Notes under the pieces: generated by a model
The model's database searches: none
Told to the model about the DNA's origin: nothing
Seen by the model: the letters and a program-made list of their open reading frames with translations, nothing else
Shown: one piece after another, positions 16,236 to 24,209 of the stretch
Position numbering within the stretch: position 1 is the first letter of the stretch
Layout: every line of letters starts with the position of its first letter
Source: Bacteroidales bacterium UBA4345
Lineage (GTDB): Bacteria > Bacteroidota > Bacteroidia > Bacteroidales > Paludibacteraceae
Assembly: GCA_002396385.1 (NCBI GenBank)
Contig: DGTD01000038.1
Location: forward strand, 2,876 to 46,096
Length of the DNA: 43,221 nucleotides
Direction of reading: 5' to 3'
Translations under genes and position numbers: made by a program

Positions 16236-16402
16236 AGGGGGCGAAGGGAGACATTGACTGCAACTGGGTCGGCTACGTCGACACCCTGCTGCAGTACTAC
16301 CTTCACATAGACCCCCGCCAATTAACCGACGAAGAGTGGGCGCAGAAATACGCCCAGTTATCCGATATAAGAAGGAGGGAAGCCGATGGCGGAAAACGTT
16401 GA
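16229..16402 (+). CDS. Tail assembly chaperone frameshift extension (lambda GT-like)
   Basis: An open frame without a usable start, reading LIEGAKGDIDCNWVGYVDTL and ending ADGGKR before TGA 16400-16402. Its stop overlaps the tape measure start (ATG 16386) by 17 bases. After a -1 shift at 16223-16229 it would extend the 94 upstream residues to a protein of about 151 residues. It has no ATG, GTG or TTG start near its beginning, and together with its position this supports expression only as a fusion. Confidence 0.75.
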   Translation, partial: LIEGAKGDIDCNWVGYVDTLLQYYLHIDPRQLTDEEWAQKYAQLSDIRRREADGGKR

Positions 16403-18068
16403 AGTCAAAATACACATCCTCGAGAACATCCAGTCCACCATGGACGCCATCAACCGCAAACTCGGGGAGACCAACACCAAGGTAAAGGAGGTGAACACCA
16501 GCTTCATGAACCTGAGCAACGTGATGAACGTAGCCCGGAGTGTCTGGGGCGCGGTCAGCGGTGTAGTGTCGCAAGTTGTCGAACTAGGGGCGCAAGCCGA
16601 ACAGACCTCCGTAGCCTTCACACAGCTGATAGGCAACGAAGAGTTGGCGGGGCGCATGCTCGGAGAGATAAACGAGTACGCCGCCAAGACCCCGTTCAGC
16701 CAGTTGCAACTGGTAGACGCCGCCAAGACCATGCTCAACTTCGGCGTAGCAGCCGACGATGTGAACACCCATCTGAAGGAACTGGGTGACATCTCGATGG
16801 GTGACGCCAATAAGCTCAACTCGCTCGCCCTGGTGTTCGGTCAGGTGGCCAGTGCCGGCAAGATGCAGGGGCAGGACCTTATGCAGTTCATCAACCAAGG
16901 GTTCAATCCGCTCAAAGAGCTGGAGAAGATGACAGGCATGGCGTATAAGGATCTGCAGGCTGCCATGGCGAAAGGGGCGGTGTCTGCCGACATGGTAGCC
17001 GCCGCACTGGCGCACGCCACAGGCGAAGGCGGTCAGTTTTATGGAATGGCCGACAAACTGAGCCAGACCTTCAGCGGCAAGCTCAGCACCGTCATCGGCA
17101 AGTTCCAACAGCTGGCGGTCGGTCTGTTCGAAAAGATAAAGCCCGCACTGCTGGCGCTATTGGATGCCGCTGAAGCGCTCGAAACCCCACTGAAAGCCAT
17201 CGGCAACGGCATCGTGGCCATTATATCGGCGCTAATCGAGTGGGCGCCCGCCATCGGGGCGGTAACAGTAGCCATAGCTGCCTACAACGTAGCCGTCAAC
17301 GCCTCAGCCGCCATCACCAAGGTGGTGACCTTCGCCACAACGGCATGGGCGAAAGCGCAGGCGGCGCTTAACGTCATCATGTCACTCAACCCTATCGGAT
17401 TGGTCGTAGCGGCAGTGGCCGCACTGGTGGCGGTCATCGTCATCTGCTGGAACAAGTTCGACAAGTTCCGGGCGGTTGTAAAGACAACGTGGGACACGGT
17501 CAAAGGCTTCGGCTCGATACTGAAGGACTACGTGGTGGAGCGCATCAAGAGCGTCATCAGCGGACTGGGCGCCATGGGCGGAGCCATCGCCAAACTGTTC
17601 AAAGGCGACTTCAGCGGAGCGCTCGACACCGCCAAGCAAGGCATCAAGCAACTATCGGGCTACGAGGCCAAGGTAGCTGCATCGAGGCGCGCGGCAGAAC
17701 TGGTAAACGGAGTAGGCGACAACTACCGCCGCAGGCTCGCCAACGAGCAGATGCGGCAACTGGCACAGAAGACAACCACCACCAACGATAAGCGCGGACG
17801 CTCGGAACTGACGCAGAACGAACTGGCCGCACTGGCCAACGCTTCGGGGGCGGGAGCGAAAAGCACCAAGGCGGGCGACAAGACGAAGTCGGCGGCAGAG
17901 GCCACCGTAACAGGCGGAACACGCAACACCAGCATCACCATCAACTTCGACAAGGAGATGGTGGCTATGAACTTCAACGGCGGGTACATGGACAACCTCG
18001 CACAGGTGGAGAGCACACTGGAAGAACAACTATTAAGAGTACTTAACGCGGCGAAAGCGGCAATCTAA
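16386..18068 (+). CDS. Phage tail tape measure protein
   Basis: A 560-residue protein that sets tail length and helps DNA ejection. An N-terminal coiled coil (about 1-60) is followed by the tape measure core domain (AEQTSVAFTQLIGNEELAG ... QFINQGFNPLKELEK), then hydrophobic membrane-active helices around residues 255-360 (AIGNGIVAIISALIEWAPA; IGLVVAAVAALVAVIVICW) and a charged, Ala-rich C-terminus. It is short for a tape measure, implying a short contractile tail. It overlaps the chaperone extension, as in other tailed phages. Confidence 0.85.
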   Translation: MAENVEVKIHILENIQSTMDAINRKLGETNTKVKEVNTSFMNLSNVMNVARSVWGAVSGVVSQVVELGAQAEQTSVAFTQLIGNEELAGRMLGEINEYAAKTPFSQLQLVDAAKTMLNFGVAADDVNTHLKELGDISMGDANKLNSLALVFGQVASAGKMQGQDLMQFINQGFNPLKELEKMTGMAYKDLQAAMAKGAVSADMVAAALAHATGEGGQFYGMADKLSQTFSGKLSTVIGKFQQLAVGLFEKIKPALLALLDAAEALETPLKAIGNGIVAIISALIEWAPAIGAVTVAIAAYNVAVNASAAITKVVTFATTAWAKAQAALNVIMSLNPIGLVVAAVAALVAVIVICWNKFDKFRAVVKTTWDTVKGFGSILKDYVVERIKSVISGLGAMGGAIAKLFKGDFSGALDTAKQGIKQLSGYEAKVAASRRAAELVNGVGDNYRRRLANEQMRQLAQKTTTTNDKRGRSELTQNELAALANASGAGAKSTKAGDKTKSAAEATVTGGTRNTSITINFDKEMVAMNFNGGYMDNLAQVESTLEEQLLRVLNAAKAAI

Positions 18069-18080
18069 ACAGCATACATC

Positions 18081-19418
18081 ATGACAGGCGTATCAGAAAA
18101 AAAGCAGATAAAGCAGGGCGGCTACCAAATCATCAACGGCCGCGAGAACAACGTGAAGTTGGACGTGCCACGATTGTGGTTCCCCGACATACAGAAGTTC
18201 CAGATGGCGGTAGACATGGCCAAGCGGTGGGACTATCCGCGCCGCAAGGAGCTCTACGACCTTTACGACAGCGCCATGATGGACGCCCACCTTAAGGGCG
18301 TGGTCCGCAAGCGCCGCACCGCAATGAGCCAGTTTCCGATAGAGTTCCGGCGCAACAACAAGCCAGTCGACGAGGTAAACCGCATTGTGCGGGCGCCATG
18401 GTTCCGCGATTTCCGCAAGAGCCTGCTCGATGTACAGCTGTACGGGTTCCACGCTTACCAGTTCCTGCCAAAGAACGGGTGGGTGGAATTTACCGAGATA
18501 GACCACCGGCACATCAACCCCATCACGCGGGAAGTGCTGGAGTATTCGTCAGACCTCAACGGCCAGCCACTCGACAGTTTTCCCTATACGCTGTTCCTAG
18601 GCAAGCAGGAAGAGATTGGCGAGCTGGCGAACGTGTTGCCGTGGATCATCACCAAGCGGCAGACCACAGGCGACTGGGCACAGTATGCCCAGCTGTTCGG
18701 CATGCCTATAAGGGAATACACCTACGACGGGGCAGACCGAGAGACCCTGCTGGCCTTGAAAGAGGAAGCCGAGTGCCAGGGGAGCAACGGCATCTACTTC
18801 CACACCACCGACACCAACATGCACATCCTCGAGCCCTCGAACCGGAGCGGCAGTAGCGAGCTCTACGAGCGGCTGATGGACAAATGCGACGAGCAAATCT
18901 CCATCCTACTGCTCGGCAACACCCTCACCACCACCGTAGGCGACAGCGGTAGCCGCGCCCTGGGCGACGTGCAGAAGAGCGAGGAGGAGGCCATCATGGA
19001 AGACGACCGCCAGTACGTGCTCGACGTGCTCAACTACGAGATGAGCGACATCTTCATGACCATGGGCATCAACACCGAAGGCGGCGAATGGTGCTACGTG
19101 AAGCAGGAGAAGATAGACGCCACCGCACAGGCCGACATCGTGGTGAAGATGGACCAGCTCGGACTGCCCATCAGCGACGACTACCTCTACGAGACTTTCG
19201 GCATCGAGAAGCCTGCCGACTATGAGAAGCTGGTGAAAGAGAAAGAGGCGCAGAAAGCCGCTATGCAGAAGGCGATGGAAGAGGCGGGCAAAGCAACGAA
19301 CCAACCCGCAGAACCCGACAAGAAAGCCCGCACGGGCATCGCAAAGCGGATATTGGATTTTTTTGCATCAGCCCGCAAGGAGGCGGGCAGTCAGGACACT
19401 CTTTCCATGAAGTGGTAG
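18081..19418 (+). CDS. Phage portal protein (DUF935, Mu gp29-like)
   Basis: A 445-residue portal that would form the head vertex ring through which DNA enters and leaves. The DUF935 pattern is clear: DAHLKGVVRKRRTAMSQFP, then DVQLYGFHAYQF, the central LPWIITKRQTTGDWAQYAQ and KCDEQISILLLGNTLTTT, with GDVQ near 295. The C-terminal tail is highly charged (KLVKEKEAQKAAMQKAMEE). Its stop overlaps the start of the MuF gene, and portal plus MuF are adjacent in Mu as well. Here both come after the tape measure instead of before the capsid gene. Confidence 0.88.
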   Translation: MTGVSEKKQIKQGGYQIINGRENNVKLDVPRLWFPDIQKFQMAVDMAKRWDYPRRKELYDLYDSAMMDAHLKGVVRKRRTAMSQFPIEFRRNNKPVDEVNRIVRAPWFRDFRKSLLDVQLYGFHAYQFLPKNGWVEFTEIDHRHINPITREVLEYSSDLNGQPLDSFPYTLFLGKQEEIGELANVLPWIITKRQTTGDWAQYAQLFGMPIREYTYDGADRETLLALKEEAECQGSNGIYFHTTDTNMHILEPSNRSGSSELYERLMDKCDEQISILLLGNTLTTTVGDSGSRALGDVQKSEEEAIMEDDRQYVLDVLNYEMSDIFMTMGINTEGGEWCYVKQEKIDATAQADIVVKMDQLGLPISDDYLYETFGIEKPADYEKLVKEKEAQKAAMQKAMEEAGKATNQPAEPDKKARTGIAKRILDFFASARKEAGSQDTLSMKW

Positions 19419-20866
19419 ACGACCTCTACTACGGAAGCACATGCCCGTGCTGTTCGGGCATACAGGACGCCAACCTCAACATCTCGTTCGACGAGGACAT
19501 GCTGGCCGAGGTGTTGGAAGAGATTTACAACGAGAAGGTGAAACCCGCCGAGGGCGAGATACCACGCAAGTACTACGAGGCAAACCGTGAAAAGTTCGAG
19601 GAGGCCACCGCTCAGGGCATGGCGCAGAGCCAGAACCCGAACATAGCCGACGACAAGGAGTTCCTGAAGAAGTACCGCCACAGCATCGACGTGTTCAGCG
19701 CCTTCCGCAGTCACGCCTACGCCAAGCGACTAGCGGACGAGCTTTACGACTCGGAGGGCAAACTGCGCCCGTTCGAGGAATGGCGCAAAGCCACTGAGAG
19801 CATACAGAGTCACTTCAACAAGAACTGGCTGCAGACCGAGTACAACACCGCAGTACTGAGGGCAGAACAGGCGGCCGACTGGCGGCACTTCGAGGACAAC
19901 AAGGAAGACTTTCCATGCCTGAAATGGATGCCGACCTCGTCCGCTACCCCACGGGAACAGCACAAGGCCTTCTGGGACATGGGGCTGACCCTGCCAGTGG
20001 ACGACAAGTTCTGGGACAAGCACCACCCCGGCGACCTGTGGAACTGCAAGTGCTACCTCGAGCCTACCACGGCAGAACCTACGCCCAAGAAGCGCATACC
20101 GAAGGAGAAGGACGCGCCAAAGCCCGCCAAGGGACTGGAGAGCAATCCAGGCAAGAAGGCGGAGATGTACAGCCGCAACCACCCCTACTATCCACAGCCA
20201 CAGACATGCATTTGGCTAAAGCTCGCCAAAGGCGGTGCGGAGGCTATGCTTGGCAGGTTCTTCAATGCCGAAGAGGCGAAGTGCCCGGGGGACTGTAATG
20301 GATGTAAAATACTAGAGGAATATAAATCCCGAGCAGGAGATAATACCGTCATGAAAAATAGCGAGCAAATAATGTCAGAGAGGAGAGAAATTTGGCGGAA
20401 GCTATCCAAAAACGGAGACTACCGAGACGTTGAATTTGACGAGCAAACTGGTGGTCTTAAAGCAACGCACAAGGAACATAATTTTGACAGGTTCAAAGGA
20501 TGGTACGAAGAAGAAGTCCAAAAGGCGGGCTTCAAAAATGGCAACGCTGTCATCTTGGAAAAAGAAGACCATACGAGATATAAGAAAAGAAACACTGAAG
20601 GAACTTGGAACGGGCTGAAGTTTGAAATAGCGGGAAAGGAAACCGCCACCCCGAAAAACATAAGAGAAGGATTAAAGCACTGCGCTAAAAAACCGGGATG
20701 TAAAGTTGCGGTTTTGTTTTTCCCTAAAAGCAATTTTGATTGTGCAAATTTTCACTCGGGTTTGGCTATGTATTCAGGCCTTAAAGGAACCTCGCAATGG
20801 GTTGAATTTGATAAAATTATATGCATACAAAACGGAGACATTGTATTTGAAAAAAGCCATCAGTAA
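19412..20866 (+). CDS. MuF head morphogenesis protein with C-terminal polymorphic toxin-like domain
   Basis: A 484-residue protein starting at GTG 19412, overlapping the portal gene by 7 bases. Residues 1-220 form the MuF domain, with the signature H184...GLTLPVDDKFW...LWNCKC (191-214) typical of minor head proteins packaged into the capsid. Residues 239-300 are a Cys-containing linker (AEMYSRNHPYYPQPQTCIW ... KCPGDCNGCK). The rest (about 301-484) is an unrelated domain encoded by visibly AT-rich DNA. Its pattern (GGLKATHKEHNFDRFKGWY, LKFEIAGKETATPKNI, KVAVLFFP) resembles CdiA-CT/BECR-type toxin nucleases, but I cannot place it firmly. MuF proteins with variable toxin tails are a known phage-encoded polymorphic toxin family. 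A second cassette with the same linker and another tail lies at 41649-42278. Confidence 0.8.
   Translation: MVDDLYYGSTCPCCSGIQDANLNISFDEDMLAEVLEEIYNEKVKPAEGEIPRKYYEANREKFEEATAQGMAQSQNPNIADDKEFLKKYRHSIDVFSAFRSHAYAKRLADELYDSEGKLRPFEEWRKATESIQSHFNKNWLQTEYNTAVLRAEQAADWRHFEDNKEDFPCLKWMPTSSATPREQHKAFWDMGLTLPVDDKFWDKHHPGDLWNCKCYLEPTTAEPTPKKRIPKEKDAPKPAKGLESNPGKKAEMYSRNHPYYPQPQTCIWLKLAKGGAEAMLGRFFNAEEAKCPGDCNGCKILEEYKSRAGDNTVMKNSEQIMSERREIWRKLSKNGDYRDVEFDEQTGGLKATHKEHNFDRFKGWYEEEVQKAGFKNGNAVILEKEDHTRYKKRNTEGTWNGLKFEIAGKETATPKNIREGLKHCAKKPGCKVAVLFFPKSNFDCANFHSGLAMYSGLKGTSQWVEFDKIICIQNGDIVFEKSHQ
20123..20310 (+). repeat. Upstream homology arm, resident copy
   Basis: About 190 bp encoding PAKGLESNP...KCPGDCNGCKIL is closely similar to 41649-41836 in direct orientation, about 21.5 kb away. 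It ends where the toxin-like domain begins. Confidence 0.85.
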
Positions 20867-20879
20867 AACTGATGGCTTT
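20853..20879 (+). terminator. Terminator overlapping the MuF stop codon
   Basis: A perfect 12-bp stem, aaagccatcagt / actgatggcttt, with a 3-nt loop. The last codons and the TAA stop (20864-20866) lie inside it. It belongs to the AT-rich toxin module, because the other cassette lacks it. Confidence 0.75.
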
Positions 20880-20931
20880 GGAGCGAGACGCCCGCCAAGT
20901 TCTTTGAACAAGGGTTGCACCTCTCGCACCA

Positions 20932-20939
20932 CAAAGTTA
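20932..20939 (-). promoter_or_regulatory. Candidate reverse-strand promoter box after the toxin domain
   Basis: The reverse strand reads TAACTTTG, a match to the Bacteroidetes -7 box TAnnTTTG, with TTGC about 20 nt upstream. A transcript from here would run antisense into the MuF toxin region. The box is identical at 42350-42357 in the other cassette. Confidence 0.4.
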
Positions 20940-20972
20940 CACAACAATTTTTTAACCGGGCAATTTCAGCCC

Positions 20973-20986
20973 ATGTTTTTAAACAT
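20973..20986 (+). promoter_or_regulatory. Conserved palindrome upstream of methyltransferase-like gene
   Basis: The sequence atgtttttaaacat is a perfect inverted repeat, 14 bases before ATG 21000, and is identical at 42391-42404. It could be an operator. The binding protein is unknown. Confidence 0.4.
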
Positions 20987-20999
20987 AAAATCAAAAATT

Positions 21000-21884
21000 A
21001 TGAAGCAGACACAGAAATACAGGCAGTTGTCGCTATTTGACAATTTGGCGGGTGGGGGTAAATCTTTAGAGCCGTTTGAGACTCCCGAAGAGGAGCAGAC
21101 GTCCAAAAGGCTGAAGGGCGGCAGTCAGAACCCCATCGTCTTCCACGATTACGAGAGCTACGTGGCCAAGTTCAAAGATGGGCCGAAGACAACAGACGAC
21201 ACCTACACGCCGAAGGACGTCTACGAGGCAGTACTGCAGTATGTGGGTGAGGTCTACGACATGACCGGCAAGCAGGTGCTCCGTCCGTTCTACCCTGGCG
21301 GCGACTACGAGAATGCCGAATACCCCGAAAACGGTGTCGTCATCGACAACCCGCCCTTCTCCATCTTCACGAAGATATGCAAGTTCTACAGCGAGCGGGG
21401 CATTCCGTTCTTCCTGTTCGGGCCCGGCATGACGATAATGAGCGTATGCGGCTACTGTACTGCCGTCGTCATCGGCACCAGCATCACCTTCGCAAACGGT
21501 GCGGCCATCAACTGCAGCTTCGCCACCAACCTGTTAGACGGGATTGCCGCCACCACAGCGGTAAGGCTCACAAAGCTTATAAAGGCATGCCCGAGTCAGA
21601 ACCGCACCGTAAGCCTACCGGTAAGGACTTATCCGCCCGAACTGGTGTCTGTGTCGGACCTGCAGACGATAGCGAGGGGCGACGACGACTTCGCGGTTCC
21701 CCTTGACTCATGCAGAATAGTGAAGAAGGTGGGCGGCGTCGATCTGTTCGGCAACCACCTGCTTACAAGCACCCCGTTAGGCGAAGCGAAGGAACAGGCC
21801 GCAGAGCGAGCGAAGGAGCAGGCCAAGAGGGCAATTCCGATATCGCTGCGGACTGCCGAACGGATGCTGGTGCAGAGGATGTGA
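21000..21884 (+). CDS. DNPPF-motif methyltransferase-like phage protein
   Basis: A 294-residue protein from ATG 21000; the longer open frame upstream is not used because it crosses the terminator. TPKDVYEAVLQYV (70-82), the loop LRPFYPGGDYE (94-104) and IDNPPFS (115-121) match the order of N-terminal helix, degenerate motif I and catalytic motif IV (NPPF) of adenine DNA methyltransferases. The rest of motif I is weak, so activity is uncertain; related phage proteins may have other roles. The C-terminus is an Ala/Glu-rich helix (EAKEQAAERAKEQAKRA). A truncated paralogue lies at 42418. Confidence 0.6.
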   Translation: MKQTQKYRQLSLFDNLAGGGKSLEPFETPEEEQTSKRLKGGSQNPIVFHDYESYVAKFKDGPKTTDDTYTPKDVYEAVLQYVGEVYDMTGKQVLRPFYPGGDYENAEYPENGVVIDNPPFSIFTKICKFYSERGIPFFLFGPGMTIMSVCGYCTAVVIGTSITFANGAAINCSFATNLLDGIAATTAVRLTKLIKACPSQNRTVSLPVRTYPPELVSVSDLQTIARGDDDFAVPLDSCRIVKKVGGVDLFGNHLLTSTPLGEAKEQAAERAKEQAKRAIPISLRTAERMLVQRM

Positions 21885-21927
21885 GGTGGGAATATTTCGA
21901 GCTGTAGTCTTTTTTAACCTAAACTGC

Positions 21928-21966
21928 GGAAAAGGAAGGAACCAAATAGCGGTTCTTCCCTTTTCC
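21928..21966. terminator. Hairpin between methyltransferase-like gene and integrase
   Basis: A 16-position stem, ggaaaaggaaggaacc / ggttcttcccttttcc, with one mismatch, one G-U pair and a 7-nt loop. It ends one base from the TGA (21968) that would end the integrase after read-through of its amber codon. Confidence 0.65.
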
Positions 21967-21967
21967 G

Positions 21968-23056
21968 TCATATATCCAGGGGCGGGATTCTCCTCACCGC
22001 ATCCCTCCGCTTCTCGTCCACGATCTTGGCGTATATCTGCGTTGTCTAGATCTGCCGGTGTCCTAGCAGTTTTGATACCGTGTACAGGTCCGTGCCGAGC
22101 GTCAGCAGCATCGTGGCGAAAGTGTGTCGTGCGCAGTGGAAGGTGATGTGCTTATCTATACCAGCCTTAGCAACCCATTTCGAAATGTTAGCGCACAATT
22201 GTGGCGGCGACCCGATACTGCCGAACACCGGGTCGTTTCCTTTCTTCCGCTCGCCCATCAGCGCCACCGCCTCGGCATTCACATCAATATATTGCACACC
22301 TCCGGTCTTTTTTTGCCTAAAGGACAGGCGTGTCATACCGTCCACCTCGGATACCTCCGACCACCTCATCTTCGTCACGTCAGACAATCGCAAGCCCGTG
22401 AGGCATGAGAACAGGAACGCCCTGCGGATGTCATCCCTCGAGATAGGTGTCGCCGCCAGCCTTCTCAGTTCGTCCAACGTCAGATACTGCCTTTCACTGT
22501 CCCGCCTCTTCGGTCCTTCGACGCCCATGCAAGGGTCGGTCTTTATCAGGCGGCGCTTTAGCGCCTCGCGCAGAACAGTTCGGATGATTGAATAATAGGC
22601 AATTTTCGTATTCTGCGACAGTTTCTTCGAGGAGTCATACCCCGTGCCGGCGGTTTCCAAATACCTGACGAAACCACGCACCCAATCAACGCTTACCGAA
22701 GACAGGCGTATGTTCTTCGGCTCGTACGCTTTCAGGGCGGTACGCCCAGCCGGATACACGCCGTTGGAGGTCTTCTCCCGCATCACGACATCGAAAAAAT
22801 CGTACAGCCCTAAGTCAACCGGGTCATCCAAGTCATACGCCTTTTTCTTCAGAAGGGTCAGCCGTTCGGCCCGTATGGCTTCCGCCAGCTGCATAGTCTC
22901 CTTATTCTTTCGTTTGTCGTCCCGGGTCAATTCGGGAACTAGGTAGAGCTTCAGACTTTCCTGCTTTCGCCTACCCCCCGATGTAATGTCGAGGAACAGC
23001 GTCGTCACGCCCTTCCTCTTTCTCATCCTCAGTATTACGTTGTTTTTATATTCCAT
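21968..23056 (-). pseudogene. Tyrosine recombinase/integrase interrupted by an amber codon
   Basis: A site-specific recombinase expected to integrate and excise the prophage. The N-terminal arm-binding and SAM-like core-binding domains (to about residue 185) precede the catalytic domain: R223 in TGLRLSD, K249/250, H307 and R310 in HCARH, H333 in LLGHR. TAG at 22048-22046 (codon 337) then stops translation. Reading past it gives TTQIYAKIVDEKRRDA...PLDI and TGA at 21970-21968, with the catalytic Tyr at codon 342. The full frame is of normal length (362 residues), so a single point mutation inactivated it unless the amber is suppressed. Other genes of this phage end in TAG, arguing against recoding. 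Confidence 0.88.
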
Positions 23057-23351
23057 TCCTCTGCTGTTTTGTTGCGCAACGAAAGCGCAACATAGTTGCT
23101 AATAATTAATAGGTGGGGTGTGTGCCATTATCTAGAATTATACTGCAGTAATACAGCACACTAATAAATAATTGACGGCATTTGATGAGTAGTTAATTAT
23201 AGGTTGAATTATTCATATTTTAGTTTTTATTCTTTTTTCAAAAATAAGAAAAATATCGGCTTTCTACAACACTAAAACAACAGAGATTTCAACAGCATTA
23301 GCTGACATTTTTGCATCTATTTAGTATCTTTACAGAAAGAAGATTTTGAGA
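23057..23351. other. Prophage-host boundary region
   Basis: About 295 bp without a gene. It holds the perfect inverted repeat gttgcgc...gcgcaac (23071-23091) just upstream of the integrase start, then AT-rich sequence. At 23258-23268 ggctttctaca matches part of the tmRNA gene (43020-43030). The -7-like box TATCTTTA (23325-23332) may serve the PgeF gene. The true attachment site cannot be located because the other prophage end is outside the window. Confidence 0.45.
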
Positions 23352-24146
23352 ATGTTGGAACGCATCATTAGGAGTACAGATTTTGAGAGTCAAAACCCTA
23401 GAATCGACCATTTTGTAACAACCCGCTCCAACGGGTATAGCACATCGGCCTATTCGAGTTTTAATTTAGGGAAATGGTGTGGAGAAGATCCGGAAACGAC
23501 ACGGTTCAATTACAAACTTTTAGGGAAGGAACTGCACATCGACAGCAACAACATAATCGTTCCCAGAGAAGTCCATAGCAACGAGACCGTTGTAATAGAC
23601 GAACATTTCCTTCGTTGCAGTCTGGTAGAAAGAGAACGCCTTTTAGCGACAGCCGATGCCCTTGTCACAAGGCTTCCACGCGTTGCGATTGGTGTTACAA
23701 CTGCCGATTGTGTTCCCATAATAGGCTACAATAGCAACGACACTATAGTTGCGATTCACGCTGGATGGAGAGGCATTGTAGCTGGAGTTATTGAATCGGC
23801 CTTCAAAAAGATGCAAGAAATCAGTCCATCGCAAGACTATCGTTTTCTCGTTGGACCATGCATCGATGGAGACAGCTACGAAGTTGGAGAAGACGTCTGG
23901 GTACAATTTAAAGACAGATTTACAGATGCGGAACAAGACAAAATACTACGGAAGCGAGTCGGAGAAAAATTCTTTCCCGACATCCGCACAGCTGCCAGCA
24001 TACAGTTAGAGCAACATTGTAGAACCAACCACATAAAACAGATTCAAATAGATACATACAGTAATCTGAATTTTTACTCAGTGAGAAGAGACGGCTTAAA
24101 AACTGGTCGGTTTGTCACCGGCATCATGCTAAAAGGGACCAATTAA
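23352..24146 (+). CDS. pgeF: PgeF/YfiH family purine nucleoside phosphorylase (laccase domain)
   Basis: A 264-residue protein from ATG 23352; a TTG two codons upstream is possible but less likely. The metal-binding triad is present: H75 in REVHSNE, C120 in TTADCVPI and H136 in AIHAGWRG. This family cleaves adenosine and related purine nucleosides and also corrects errors in peptidoglycan precursors. It is the first host gene after the prophage and is AT-rich, like its neighbours. Confidence 0.9.
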   Translation: MLERIIRSTDFESQNPRIDHFVTTRSNGYSTSAYSSFNLGKWCGEDPETTRFNYKLLGKELHIDSNNIIVPREVHSNETVVIDEHFLRCSLVERERLLATADALVTRLPRVAIGVTTADCVPIIGYNSNDTIVAIHAGWRGIVAGVIESAFKKMQEISPSQDYRFLVGPCIDGDSYEVGEDVWVQFKDRFTDAEQDKILRKRVGEKFFPDIRTAASIQLEQHCRTNHIKQIQIDTYSNLNFYSVRRDGLKTGRFVTGIMLKGTN

Positions 24147-24209
24147 AGATACAGATTTTGTAGAGACAGATAAAACAACTAACTTTACCATTGAATAAAT
24201 GAAACAACA

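Larger units (their letters stand above)
20927..21316 (+). repeat. Downstream homology arm, resident copy
   Basis: About 390 bp covering the intergenic region after the toxin domain and the first 105 codons of the methyltransferase-like gene. It matches 42345-42740 with a variable patch near codons 13-30. Confidence 0.85.

Noticed and set aside
20706..20999. Upstream extension of the methyltransferase-like gene
   Set aside because: It overlaps the MuF 3' end and its terminator; the duplicated copy begins its protein similarity at the equivalent of ATG 21000.
1..23056. Possible TAG-to-glutamine recoding in the phage, suggested by the integrase amber
   Set aside because: Several intact phage genes end at TAG at their natural ends (for example 501, 6816, 7429, 15858, 19418), so TAG works as a stop here.
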